DNA of 64,000 nt, from contig NZ_DEXW01000064.1 in the NCBI RefSeq assembly GCF_002364335.1, positions 32,509-96,508 of the forward strand, written 5' to 3'. Shown piece after piece: positions 45,924-53,804 of this stretch. A program made the translations under genes and the position numbers. Numbering within the stretch: position 1 is the stretch's first letter; every line of letters starts with the position of its first letter. The notes beneath the pieces are model-generated. The model saw only the letters and a program-made list of their open reading frames with translations, made no database searches and was not told where the DNA came from. The stretch comes from Winogradskyella sp. UBA3174 (lineage in GTDB: Bacteria > Bacteroidota > Bacteroidia > Flavobacteriales > Flavobacteriaceae).

Positions 45924-46490
45924 ATGGCATATAATCTTTCTAAAATGGCAGCTTTAGATCTGTATCTTTCTTCGTTGTCCGAAAAAGAATATGACAAAAT
46001 AAAACACCAACTAAATACACCCGAGGCTAGTACTATGCCTCTTATGAGTTGGGACCTCTTTAGCGAAAATCATTTCAAAACGCTTAAAAAACTTAAAATG
46101 AATACTGATATTAATACGGTTAAGGCATTTGCAGAAAAAGCGAAATGGAAAAACGAACTCGATAGTATTTTCAAAAATCAAAATTTTGAAGCTTTAATCA
46201 TTACAGATTCCGAACAAAAGATACAATGGGTCAATGATGGTTTTACAGAAATGACTGGCTATTCTAAAAAACACGCACTTAACAAGACACCACGCTTTTT
46301 ACAAGGACCAAGCACATCTCAAAAAACAAAAACGAAAATTAGAACGCAACTTACCGATTTAAAACCATTTAAGGGCATCATCACCAACTACCGAAAAGAC
46401 AATTCACTCTACAAGTGCGAAGTAAAAATCATCCCAATGTATAGCCAAGAAGTCACTCACTTTTTAGCCATTGAAAAACTGGTTGTTTAA
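45924..46490 (+). CDS. LOV-like PAS domain protein lacking the adduct cysteine
   Basis: A 188-residue soluble protein: a helical N-terminal part (about 1-75) and one PAS domain (about 80-186). The PAS core EALIITDSEQKIQWVNDGFT, MTGYSKKHAL, TPRFLQGPSTSQ and IITNYRKDNSLYKCEVKIIPM follows the LOV blue-light-sensor pattern, but the LOV cysteine in NCRFLQ is Pro123 here (TPRFLQ), so the usual flavin-Cys photoadduct cannot form. It has no output domain. It lies 162 bases after the radical SAM gene; that gap holds no gene. Could be a flavin redox sensor or simply a PAS protein. Confidence 0.75.
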   Translation: MAYNLSKMAALDLYLSSLSEKEYDKIKHQLNTPEASTMPLMSWDLFSENHFKTLKKLKMNTDINTVKAFAEKAKWKNELDSIFKNQNFEALIITDSEQKIQWVNDGFTEMTGYSKKHALNKTPRFLQGPSTSQKTKTKIRTQLTDLKPFKGIITNYRKDNSLYKCEVKIIPMYSQEVTHFLAIEKLVV

Positions 46491-46492
46491 AT

Positions 46493-46597
46493 ACTGTAGA
46501 GACTTACCCGATTACTACAGAAAAAGATAAAGGGCTTTAGCTTTTAGAAACTTTAAAACAACTCACTCTTCAAAACAAACCATACCCGAACTCATAA
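46493..46597 (+). pseudogene. Decayed fragment of a radical SAM gene 3' end
   Basis: Starting two bases after the PAS stop, one frame reads TVETYPITTEKDKGL, TAG (46538-46540), LLETLKQLTLQNKPY. It aligns with the radical SAM protein's EDTYQITTEKNKGLWLLETL and EKLTPQNRP at 45560-45655. The conserved Trp codon TGG has become TAG. Many differences are at third codon positions, so the source had diverged under selection before it decayed. The remaining stretch to 46776 shows no gene; a possible short coding remnant near 46630-46688 is not secure. Confidence 0.75.
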
Positions 46598-46776
46598 ACG
46601 ACACCTTACTAAGAACGAAATCAAATAACATCAAAACCCAAAACATCAGAACTCCCAGAATTTATTAAATCAAACTTATATAATTGAGCTAAGCAAACTA
46701 TGACAAAACATCTTGTAAGGCTTTTTAAAAAAAGCTAACTAACTTATCTTTACGCACCATTAAAAAAGTAGGAATT

Positions 46777-48621
46777 ATGAAAGCAAGCAAGATGCAAAAT
46801 TATATAAAAGCTGTATTAAATAATATGCCAACGGGCTGGTTAGACCTAACAACCCATCGTCTAGATATTTACAATGAAGCATTAGCCAAAACGCAGTTCT
46901 TAGATCAGTTTGAAACCTTATACAAAAACAACACTACTGAGTCAACTACACTCAATACATTACCTACGGCTTACGATTATATTCGTTTAGGTCATCCTTT
47001 ATCTTGTATTCTAGAATGGGGAATTGCAAACTTACATGGATTAAAATCAGAAAATGTGATTAGTTTTTCGTCACAGACGGTTCCTGTTTTGTCAATTCTG
47101 CGACATAATTTATTAGCTAACAAAAGCACGCAAATCCTCTACACAGATGCCTTGCCAGAATCTTTTGATGCTGAACTCATAAAGCGTGTCTATAGTTATA
47201 ACTTTGAATTAAAAAATATTAACAATGCAGAAGCTGTTTCTGAATTTAACGGAAGTACTATTTTTATTTCACAGCAAAATACAATTGGTACTAGTAACCA
47301 CAATCCAAATATTGACTTTTATATTAATCTATACGCTCAACTTGGAAGTGCTTTAATAGTCAATGGAGAACAGAACGCTACTTATATTTCAGATATTCAG
47401 CATGTAAGACGACGAGAGACTATTGCAATGACTCCAGCCAATTGTCTTGTTACTTTAAAAGCTTTAACAGAACAGTCTTCTTTAGAAACTCAGAACACTA
47501 ACATTGTAGCCAATAAAGCAAGTGTTTTAGAATCTATTAAAGATATTACTGGTACCACTTTAAAGCCACTTGTTGGCTCTAGTGGATTATCAGTTCAGTA
47601 TGCGATTATGATGGGACTTATCGATGATGCACAAGAAAATCATAGCAGAAAGGCGATTAAATTCATTGTACCTACAAACTGTTACGGTGGCACAAATGAC
47701 CAAGCAAGACGTGTTGCTGCTTGCCTAGATCATGTGGACGTTGTAGATTTAGAAGTCGATGGTGATAATGATATGGTAAAGAGTCTAGAGACCGTTTTAG
47801 CTACAATTGCTAACGACGATGCTGTGCCTTATATCATTGCTGAAATCCCAACCAACCCAAGAGTTGAAGTTCCGGATTTGCAACAATTAAAAGCGGTTTT
47901 AAGTGCAGAACGTAAAACGGCATCTGGAGAGATTGCTGTAGATCCTGTTTTTATTTTAGATCAAACTTTTTGTCCTAACATTCACTTTTTAGGTGAAGGA
48001 GAAATACTCTCATCGATTAGAGCTATTTCTTATGCTAGTGGCTCTAAATTCCCAAGTGGAGGAAAATGTACTGCTGGTTACTGTGTTGGAAATAACAAAG
48101 TAGAAAGGTTGATGGACAAGATAGAATTACATCTCGGGCTTTGCGATAATGAGGCAACTGCACTTCAATATGACATATTAGCGAAACAAATGCCTTCAAT
48201 GAATCAAAGGATTGATGATGCTTACAAAAACACACGCGAATTCGTCAACTTTATACATGAGACATTGCCAGAGGCAAAAATCAATTTTGTTTCAGAAGAA
48301 TTAGCAACACAAGGATTTACACCATCTGTATTTTCATTAGATCTTCCTACTAAAGGAGGTTCTGTTGAAGAAAAAGAAACTTACAAAAGAGCTTTGAATC
48401 ATAAATTAATCAATTTAATGATTACAGAAATTCCTAATGAAAGCAAGTACTGTGTGAGTTATGGACAGTTACAAGGTTGTTATTGGACCATACCTGCAAC
48501 ATCAACACAAGGAACTACGAAAGAAGGAGACAAGGATTATATTGCTCGCGTGTCATTATCACCTAACATGGATATTGAACGTCACAAAAAGGTGTTTTTG
48601 GATTTTGCTGAAAATATTTAA
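46777..48621 (+). CDS. Large PLP-dependent Cys/Met-metabolism-family enzyme
   Basis: A 614-residue fold-type I PLP enzyme of the cystathionine synthase/lyase family. The C-terminal two thirds carry YGGTNDQARR (Tyr303), EIPTNPRVEVPDLQQL, ILDQTFCPN and SGSKFPSGGKCTAGYCVG, where Lys424 is the likely PLP lysine. The N-terminal ~200 residues exceed the ~390-residue norm and look like a degenerate extra domain. The reaction cannot be told; a lyase or synthase acting on sulfur amino acids is the family expectation. The ATG at 46777 was chosen; MQN six codons in is an alternative. Repeat copies B-D follow its stop. Confidence 0.78.
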   Translation: MKASKMQNYIKAVLNNMPTGWLDLTTHRLDIYNEALAKTQFLDQFETLYKNNTTESTTLNTLPTAYDYIRLGHPLSCILEWGIANLHGLKSENVISFSSQTVPVLSILRHNLLANKSTQILYTDALPESFDAELIKRVYSYNFELKNINNAEAVSEFNGSTIFISQQNTIGTSNHNPNIDFYINLYAQLGSALIVNGEQNATYISDIQHVRRRETIAMTPANCLVTLKALTEQSSLETQNTNIVANKASVLESIKDITGTTLKPLVGSSGLSVQYAIMMGLIDDAQENHSRKAIKFIVPTNCYGGTNDQARRVAACLDHVDVVDLEVDGDNDMVKSLETVLATIANDDAVPYIIAEIPTNPRVEVPDLQQLKAVLSAERKTASGEIAVDPVFILDQTFCPNIHFLGEGEILSSIRAISYASGSKFPSGGKCTAGYCVGNNKVERLMDKIELHLGLCDNEATALQYDILAKQMPSMNQRIDDAYKNTREFVNFIHETLPEAKINFVSEELATQGFTPSVFSLDLPTKGGSVEEKETYKRALNHKLINLMITEIPNESKYCVSYGQLQGCYWTIPATSTQGTTKEGDKDYIARVSLSPNMDIERHKKVFLDFAENI

Positions 48622-48636
48622 ATCCTGGTCATAATT

Positions 48637-48761
48637 ACGTCAGTTCGAGTATTTATTTATTTGAAGTGCAACGAAAAATAAAGAAATGTATCGAGAACAG
48701 GTTGATAATTAAAACGATTCTCGATATAATTTTTTGAAAGAAAAAATCACTCGAAATGACG
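48637..48761 (+). repeat. Palindromic repeat, copy B (tandem unit 1)
   Basis: About 125 bp with outer inverted arms ACGTCAGTTCGAGT / ACTCGAAATGACGG and inner GTATCGAGAA / TTCTCGATAT followed by AATTTTTTG. It is joined to copy C by a 39-base spacer (48762-48800). Confidence 0.9.
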
Positions 48762-48800
48762 GAAGTACTAAAAATAAAAAAATCACCCAATAAACCTTTG

Positions 48801-48926
48801 ACGTCAGTTCAAGTGTTTATTTATTTGAAGTGCAACGAAAAATAAAGAAATGTATCGAGAACAGGTCGATAATTAAAACGATTCTCGATACAATTTTTTG
48901 AAAGGAAAAAATCACTCGAAATGACG
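48801..48926 (+). repeat. Palindromic repeat, copy C (tandem unit 2)
   Basis: Nearly identical to copies B and D. Period to copy B is 164 bases and to copy D 165 bases. The 39-base spacer after it (48927-48965) is the same as the B-C spacer, so the tandem unit is palindrome plus spacer. Confidence 0.92.
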
Positions 48927-48965
48927 GAAGTACTAAAAATAAAAAAATCACCCAATAAACCTTTG

Positions 48966-49092
48966 ACGTCAGTTCGAGTGTTTATTTATTTGAAGTGCAA
49001 CGAAAAATAAAGAAATGTATCGAGAACAGGTTGATAACTAAAACGATTCTCGATACAATTTTTTGAAAGGAAAAAATCACTCGAAATGACGT
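48966..49092 (+). repeat. Palindromic repeat, copy D (tandem unit 3)
   Basis: Third tandem copy, with perfect outer ends ACGTCAGTTCGAGTG and CACTCGAAATGACGT. It ends 38 bases before the Imm53 gene. The whole 509-base gap between the PLP gene and Imm53 is essentially this triple repeat. Confidence 0.92.
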
Positions 49093-49130
49093 ATCAACTA
49101 TAATTAATCAATTTTAAGAACATAATACAA

Positions 49131-49430
49131 ATGGAAATTTTAGAGTGGATACAAAATTGGTTCAAAGACAGCTGCGACGGAGATTGGGAAAAAGCTGAAG
49201 TGATTCAAATTACGACGCTAGACTCTCCTGGTTGGGAAGTCGAAATCGATATCTCAAAAACTTCTATAGCCAATTTAGAAATAAAGTGGATTCTTAACGA
49301 AATAAATCGCCAAGATTGGTATGGTGTTAAAGTTGAGAATCAGAAATTTTTAGCTGCAGGTGATTCTAGTAAATTGATTTTCCTATTAGACTTGTTTAAG
49401 CAGATGATTGATAAAATTGAGAATGAATGA
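49131..49430 (+). CDS. Imm53 family immunity protein (orphan)
   Basis: A 99-residue acidic protein matching the Imm53 family of polymorphic-toxin immunity proteins: ILEWIQNWFKDSCDGDWEKA, then TLDSPGWEVEIDI, and a C-terminal helix (SSKLIFLLDLFKQMIDKIEN). Such proteins neutralise a cognate toxin, usually encoded next door. No toxin gene is present in the window, so it is either an orphan that protects against neighbours or a family member with another job. It lies directly after the tandem repeats and is convergent with mpl (29 bases). Confidence 0.8.
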   Translation: MEILEWIQNWFKDSCDGDWEKAEVIQITTLDSPGWEVEIDISKTSIANLEIKWILNEINRQDWYGVKVENQKFLAAGDSSKLIFLLDLFKQMIDKIENE

Positions 49431-49459
49431 GATTCTGAATAATGTTCAGGATGACAAGT

Positions 49460-50815
49460 CTATTTAATTAAGTTCTTTACAGCATCAAAATCCAAACCTC
49501 CATAATTACCAGAACTCATTAAAAGCAATGACTTGTTATCAAAATTCTGTTTGAATAAGAACTTCTTAAAATCTTCTGGATTGGTATAGATGATTAAATC
49601 ATCACGTTGAAAAGCATTAGCAATCTGCTCTTGTGTGATTTCTTCTAGCTTTTTAATTTCAACAGCATGCGGAGAATAAAAAACTACTGCGATATCTGCA
49701 GCATCTAAAGCGCCTTTGTATTCTTTTAGAAATTCGGCATTTAAGCTACTGTATGTATGTAATTCTAAACAAGCAACTAATGTTCTGTCGCTATATTGTT
49801 CTTTAACCGCTTTAGTTGTAGCCTCAACTTTACTTGGCGAATGTGCAAAATCTTTGTAAGCTATGCTTGTGTTAGATTCAGCAATTTTCTCTAAACGTTT
49901 GCTTGCACCTTTAAAAGTAGAAATGGCTTCGTAGAAATCGTCTTCATCTATTCCCATATGTTGGCAAATCCATTTAGCACCTGCTAAATTATTTAAGTTG
50001 TGTGATCCAAATACTTCAATTGGCATTGGCCCTTCTGGAGTTCCTAGTAACGTTTCACCATCTTCTACCACATATTCTGGAGTGGTGTATGGCAACTTTC
50101 TGATTTGATTTTCTGAAGCTTCTACCACACGCTTTACTTCAGCATCTTCTTCGTTATAATTAATACTTCCACCTGTAACGATAGAATCTACAAATATGCT
50201 GAACTGCTCAACGTAATTTTCATAAGTAGGAAACACATTAATATGATCCCAAGCAATTCCGCTCAGCAACGCAATATTAGGCTTGTATAAATGAAATTTT
50301 GGTCGCATATCTATTGGTGAACTCAAATATTCATCTCCTTCTAAAACGATAAAATCATTGTCTTCGGTAAGCTTCACCATTACATCAAAACCTTCTAACT
50401 GTGCACCAACCATATAATCGACATCACGATCGTGATAATGCATTACATGTAAAATCATAGAAGTTATTGTGGTCTTACCATGACTTCCTCCAATAACTAC
50501 ACGTGTTTTATTTTTTGCTTGCTCATATAGAAATTCTGGATAACTATAAATCTTCATACCCAATTCTTGAGCTTTAAGTAATTCAGGGTTATCGGCTTTA
50601 GCATGCATACCTAAAACAATAGCATCTAAATGTGAAGTTACTTTTCCTGGATACCAACCAAATGTTTCAGGCAATAAACCTTTAGCATCTAATCTCGATT
50701 TTGAAGGTTCGAAAATAGTATCGTCACTTCCTGTAACCTTGTAACCTTTATTGTGAAGTGCTAAGGCCAAATTGTGCATGGCTGAACCACCAATAGCTAT
50801 AAAATGTACGTTCAT
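49460..50815 (-). CDS. mpl: UDP-N-acetylmuramate:L-Ala-gamma-D-Glu-meso-DAP ligase
   Basis: Peptidoglycan recycling enzyme that joins the recovered tripeptide to UDP-MurNAc; Mur ligase family. 451 residues. N-terminal MNVHFIAIGGSAMHNLALAL, ATP site VVIGGSHGKTTITSMILHVM, GDEYLSSPIDMRPKFHLYKP and FGSHNLNNLAGA are diagnostic of Mpl rather than MurC. It is preceded by a 222-base gap holding repeat copy E. Confidence 0.95.
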   Translation of the reverse strand: MNVHFIAIGGSAMHNLALALHNKGYKVTGSDDTIFEPSKSRLDAKGLLPETFGWYPGKVTSHLDAIVLGMHAKADNPELLKAQELGMKIYSYPEFLYEQAKNKTRVVIGGSHGKTTITSMILHVMHYHDRDVDYMVGAQLEGFDVMVKLTEDNDFIVLEGDEYLSSPIDMRPKFHLYKPNIALLSGIAWDHINVFPTYENYVEQFSIFVDSIVTGGSINYNEEDAEVKRVVEASENQIRKLPYTTPEYVVEDGETLLGTPEGPMPIEVFGSHNLNNLAGAKWICQHMGIDEDDFYEAISTFKGASKRLEKIAESNTSIAYKDFAHSPSKVEATTKAVKEQYSDRTLVACLELHTYSSLNAEFLKEYKGALDAADIAVVFYSPHAVEIKKLEEITQEQIANAFQRDDLIIYTNPEDFKKFLFKQNFDNKSLLLMSSGNYGGLDFDAVKNLIK

Positions 50816-50886
50816 AATATCCTTAAATAAGTCTTGTAAAAATACTATAAGTTTTTTGAAATGGGAAGAACTAAAAAGTATACCTC

Positions 50887-51008
50887 AACGTTAATTCGAG
50901 TGAATTCTTGGATTGAAAGGAATAGAATTAGTATCGAGAATACAGACTTATACCTTCTTTAGGTTCTCGATACAATTTTTAAAAAGAAAAAATCACTCGA
51001 ACTGACGC
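50887..51008 (+). repeat. Palindromic repeat, copy E
   Basis: About 122 bp, more diverged: outer arms AACGTTAATTCGAGTG and CACTCGAACTGACGCT, inner GTATCGAGAA and TTCTCGATAC followed by AATTTTTA. It lies between mpl and tolC, both on the minus strand, just beyond the tolC 3' end. Same orientation as copies A-D. Confidence 0.85.
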
Positions 51009-51037
51009 TGAATTCACTAATAGCTGATCGCTATATA

Positions 51038-52441
51038 TTAAAGATCCGGATTTACCGCCAAACTATTAAATAACTTAGCTTTTGTATTAAAGAATTTATT
51101 TTCAATCTCAATGGCTTTTAACTGACCATCAATTAATTTAGACTCACGAGAATTTACTAAAAACAAAGAGCTTTCACCTAATTGAAATTTACGTTCTTCT
51201 GCAAACAACATACGCTGAAAATCTGAAACCATTTCTGTCGTAATTTTATTTTGGGTGACGTAAGATTCTAATTCTTGTTTTAACGCATCAATCTTATTCT
51301 GTAAATTAACACGTGTGGCATCCCTTTCAAATTCTGTGTCTTGTAATTTTAAGCGCGCTAATTTTAAATCGCCACGTTCTTTCCTTAAGAATAAGGGAAA
51401 ACTAAAATTTAAACCTGCTTTATATTCCGCAGTATTAAATGTCCTGGCTATATCTGGTGTCTGTGATAAGAAGTTATACTCTACATCTATTCTTGGTAAT
51501 AATTTATTGGTCTTTAAACGCTTATCTACTTCTAACCCTTCGAGTTTAAGACCTAAGGACAACAATTTAGGATGTGCATCTAAAATCACATCATTCTCTC
51601 GTAATTGATTAATATTAAACGTCGCATCTACTATAGGCTCTGTATTAATATCTGGAATTACATCTGGCTGCAGCTCTACAGGAACATTATTATCTAGCCA
51701 TAAAAAATTAGATAACTCTAAAGCTGCTTTCATTAGCTTTACTTTAGATTGCTCCAAACTTAATTTTCTACTATTTAATGCTATTCTGGCCTCAGTAGCA
51801 TCAATTTGAGCATTTTCTCCGAGTTCTACACCACGGACAATTCCTCTGTAGCGAAATTCTGCATTGACTAAAAAATTCTCAAAAAGTTTCAGTTCATTAT
51901 AAGATCGCAACCATTTAAAATAAACTAAAGACGCTTCAAATAAAATATTATTGACATAAATATCACGATCTGCTTTGGCTTGTTCTCTAAATAATCTGGC
52001 TTGCTTTAGCGCAGCCATTCTATTATTGATAATAAGACCTCTACCTAAAGGCACCATAATACCAGCACTGTACAAACCATCTTCTGGTACAAAAGCTTCT
52101 GGGTTTAGAAAGTCTCCTGTGTTTTCTTCGAACGTGGCTTTTAACTCAACCCCAAACCATGTTGGTATTTTGAATGTTCCATTTAATTGATCGAAATATT
52201 CCGTGTTTTTAAATTTCTTTCGGTCATAATCTACTTCTATCTTAGGATCAAAAGCACCACGAGACTTCATAAGTTCAGCCTGACTTTCGTCTATGACTAA
52301 TTCCGCTTGTTTTACGATAGGATGAAACTTTTTTACAAAGCCCAAATACTCATCAAAACGAAGCACATTAGATAACTCCTCTGTTTGCGCTAGTCCAATA
52401 GAACTAAAGCCAACAAGAATAATTGTAAATAGAATTCGCAT
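51038..52441 (-). CDS. TolC family outer membrane efflux protein
   Basis: Outer-membrane channel subunit of a tripartite exporter. 467 residues. Signal peptide about 1-18 (ending GLAQ); two repeated long-helix regions with TolC-type patterns, such as LNVNKKL-like helices and SFPLFLRKERGDLKLARLKL near the second half. I chose the ATG at 52441 (MRILFTII), because it gives a clean signal peptide; an earlier in-frame ATG at 52465 would overlap hlyD. It is the last gene of a tetR-ABC-hlyD-tolC operon, one base after hlyD. Confidence 0.85.
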   Translation of the reverse strand: MRILFTIILVGFSSIGLAQTEELSNVLRFDEYLGFVKKFHPIVKQAELVIDESQAELMKSRGAFDPKIEVDYDRKKFKNTEYFDQLNGTFKIPTWFGVELKATFEENTGDFLNPEAFVPEDGLYSAGIMVPLGRGLIINNRMAALKQARLFREQAKADRDIYVNNILFEASLVYFKWLRSYNELKLFENFLVNAEFRYRGIVRGVELGENAQIDATEARIALNSRKLSLEQSKVKLMKAALELSNFLWLDNNVPVELQPDVIPDINTEPIVDATFNINQLRENDVILDAHPKLLSLGLKLEGLEVDKRLKTNKLLPRIDVEYNFLSQTPDIARTFNTAEYKAGLNFSFPLFLRKERGDLKLARLKLQDTEFERDATRVNLQNKIDALKQELESYVTQNKITTEMVSDFQRMLFAEERKFQLGESSLFLVNSRESKLIDGQLKAIEIENKFFNTKAKLFNSLAVNPDL

Positions 52442-52442
52442 T

Positions 52443-53792
52443 TTACTTATTTTTAGATTTTGCACTTTCTATGGGTTGGTAATAATTAGGTGGGAATCCG
52501 TTTAATTGACGCCATAACTCAAACCAAATTGGTACATCTTCTAACAATGCCATAGTATATGCACCAGAACCTGCTCTAATTTCTTTAGGCCATTTATGAT
52601 CTTCTTCGTCTGGCGCTAAAAGCACTCTAAACTTACCATTAGAGCTTATAAAATTCTCTACAGCAACAACCTCTGCACCGTAAGTACCATAAGATACATT
52701 TGGCCAACCACTAAATACAATTGCAGGCCAACCATCAAACTGTACACGAACTTTTTCTCCTTTATGTACTAGAGGCAAATCTATAGGCTCAACAAACATT
52801 TCTACAGCCAAATCTATATTCGATGGCATTATACCAACTAAAGCTTCTCCTTCTTTAAAGGTTTCTCCAATACCACCTCTAATGGCTTTATTTATAAAAC
52901 CATCATAAGGTGCTCTTATGTAAAGTAAGCTATTTCTTATCGTATAATTAGAGACTTGATTATCTAATTTTGTAACCTGAGCTTCAGTATCAAACTGACT
53001 AGACTGTGCTGTCAATTTTTCACTTTCAGCTTTTGAAATCTTATCAGAATATTCAGCCTTCAGTCTAGAAATTTCAATCTTGGCATTTAGAACCTCATTT
53101 CTACTTCCTAAGAGTTTAGCTTCTTGAGACATTTCTTTAGCTTCAGTTGCTTGTAATTTTACACGTGCATCTTCAACAATTTTTAACGCGAAAATACCAT
53201 CTTGAAGCAAAGAATCTGCACGAACATATTTTATATCTGCTATTCTAAGGTTAGTCCTAGCCGCAACCAAATCTATACTGTCTGCTTTTACCTTTAAAAT
53301 TGCTTGTTCTATCTTATTCTCTGCCATTGATAACTTTAGACGACGCTCATTTGTCAATGCACCAATACGAACACCTTGTGCGATTACTTTGCCTTGATAA
53401 GATTCTACAGATAAAGATTTAGCATCACGTTGTTGCTCTGTTTTTTGGACTAAATTAGGATCAAAGTACTCACTTTTTATTTCAGATATTTTCATTATGG
53501 TATCCCCTTTCCTTACAGCATCACCTTCGCGTACGAACCATATTTCTATTCGACCTGGTATTTGCGACTGAATGGTCTGCGGTCTTTGGTCTGGTGTTAA
53601 TGTGGTAACGGCTCCTCTACCAGTAATATTCTGCGTCCAGGGCAAGAATAATATTAGGAAACTTACAATAGCAAAGACACTTAAGAAGCGATTAAAGTAT
53701 TTGTAATATTGTTTACCAAAAACGTGCTTTGCCGATTTGTATTTCGTCAAATCTACGTTATCGTTTAGTGGGTTTTTAGATATATTCAACAT
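52443..53792 (-). CDS. HlyD family membrane fusion protein
   Basis: Periplasmic adaptor linking an inner-membrane ABC transporter to TolC. 449 residues: one N-terminal membrane segment (about 34-52), a biotinyl-lipoyl half (IPGRIEIWFVREGDAVRKGD), a long coiled-coil (about 110-265) rich in Lys/Glu/Ala, the second lipoyl half (LYIRAPYDGFINKAIRGGIG) and a beta-barrel region. The tail (VPIWFELWRQLNGFPPNYYQ) is unusual for HlyD. Twelve bases after the ABC gene. Confidence 0.88.
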   Translation of the reverse strand: MLNISKNPLNDNVDLTKYKSAKHVFGKQYYKYFNRFLSVFAIVSFLILFLPWTQNITGRGAVTTLTPDQRPQTIQSQIPGRIEIWFVREGDAVRKGDTIMKISEIKSEYFDPNLVQKTEQQRDAKSLSVESYQGKVIAQGVRIGALTNERRLKLSMAENKIEQAILKVKADSIDLVAARTNLRIADIKYVRADSLLQDGIFALKIVEDARVKLQATEAKEMSQEAKLLGSRNEVLNAKIEISRLKAEYSDKISKAESEKLTAQSSQFDTEAQVTKLDNQVSNYTIRNSLLYIRAPYDGFINKAIRGGIGETFKEGEALVGIMPSNIDLAVEMFVEPIDLPLVHKGEKVRVQFDGWPAIVFSGWPNVSYGTYGAEVVAVENFISSNGKFRVLLAPDEEDHKWPKEIRAGSGAYTMALLEDVPIWFELWRQLNGFPPNYYQPIESAKSKNK

Positions 53793-53804
53793 AGTGCTTA
53801 TCCT

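Noticed and set aside
46630..46688. Possible coding remnant reading KPKTSELPEFIKSNLYN and stop
   Set aside because: Too short, interrupted upstream by a stop, and no match to any gene in the window that I could see.
48637..49092. CRISPR array
   Set aside because: The repeat unit is ~125 bp, palindromic and the spacers are identical; there are no variable spacers and no cas genes.
43385..51008. Insertion sequence or transposon with its own transposase
   Set aside because: The repeats contain no open frame and no transposase or integrase gene occurs in the window.
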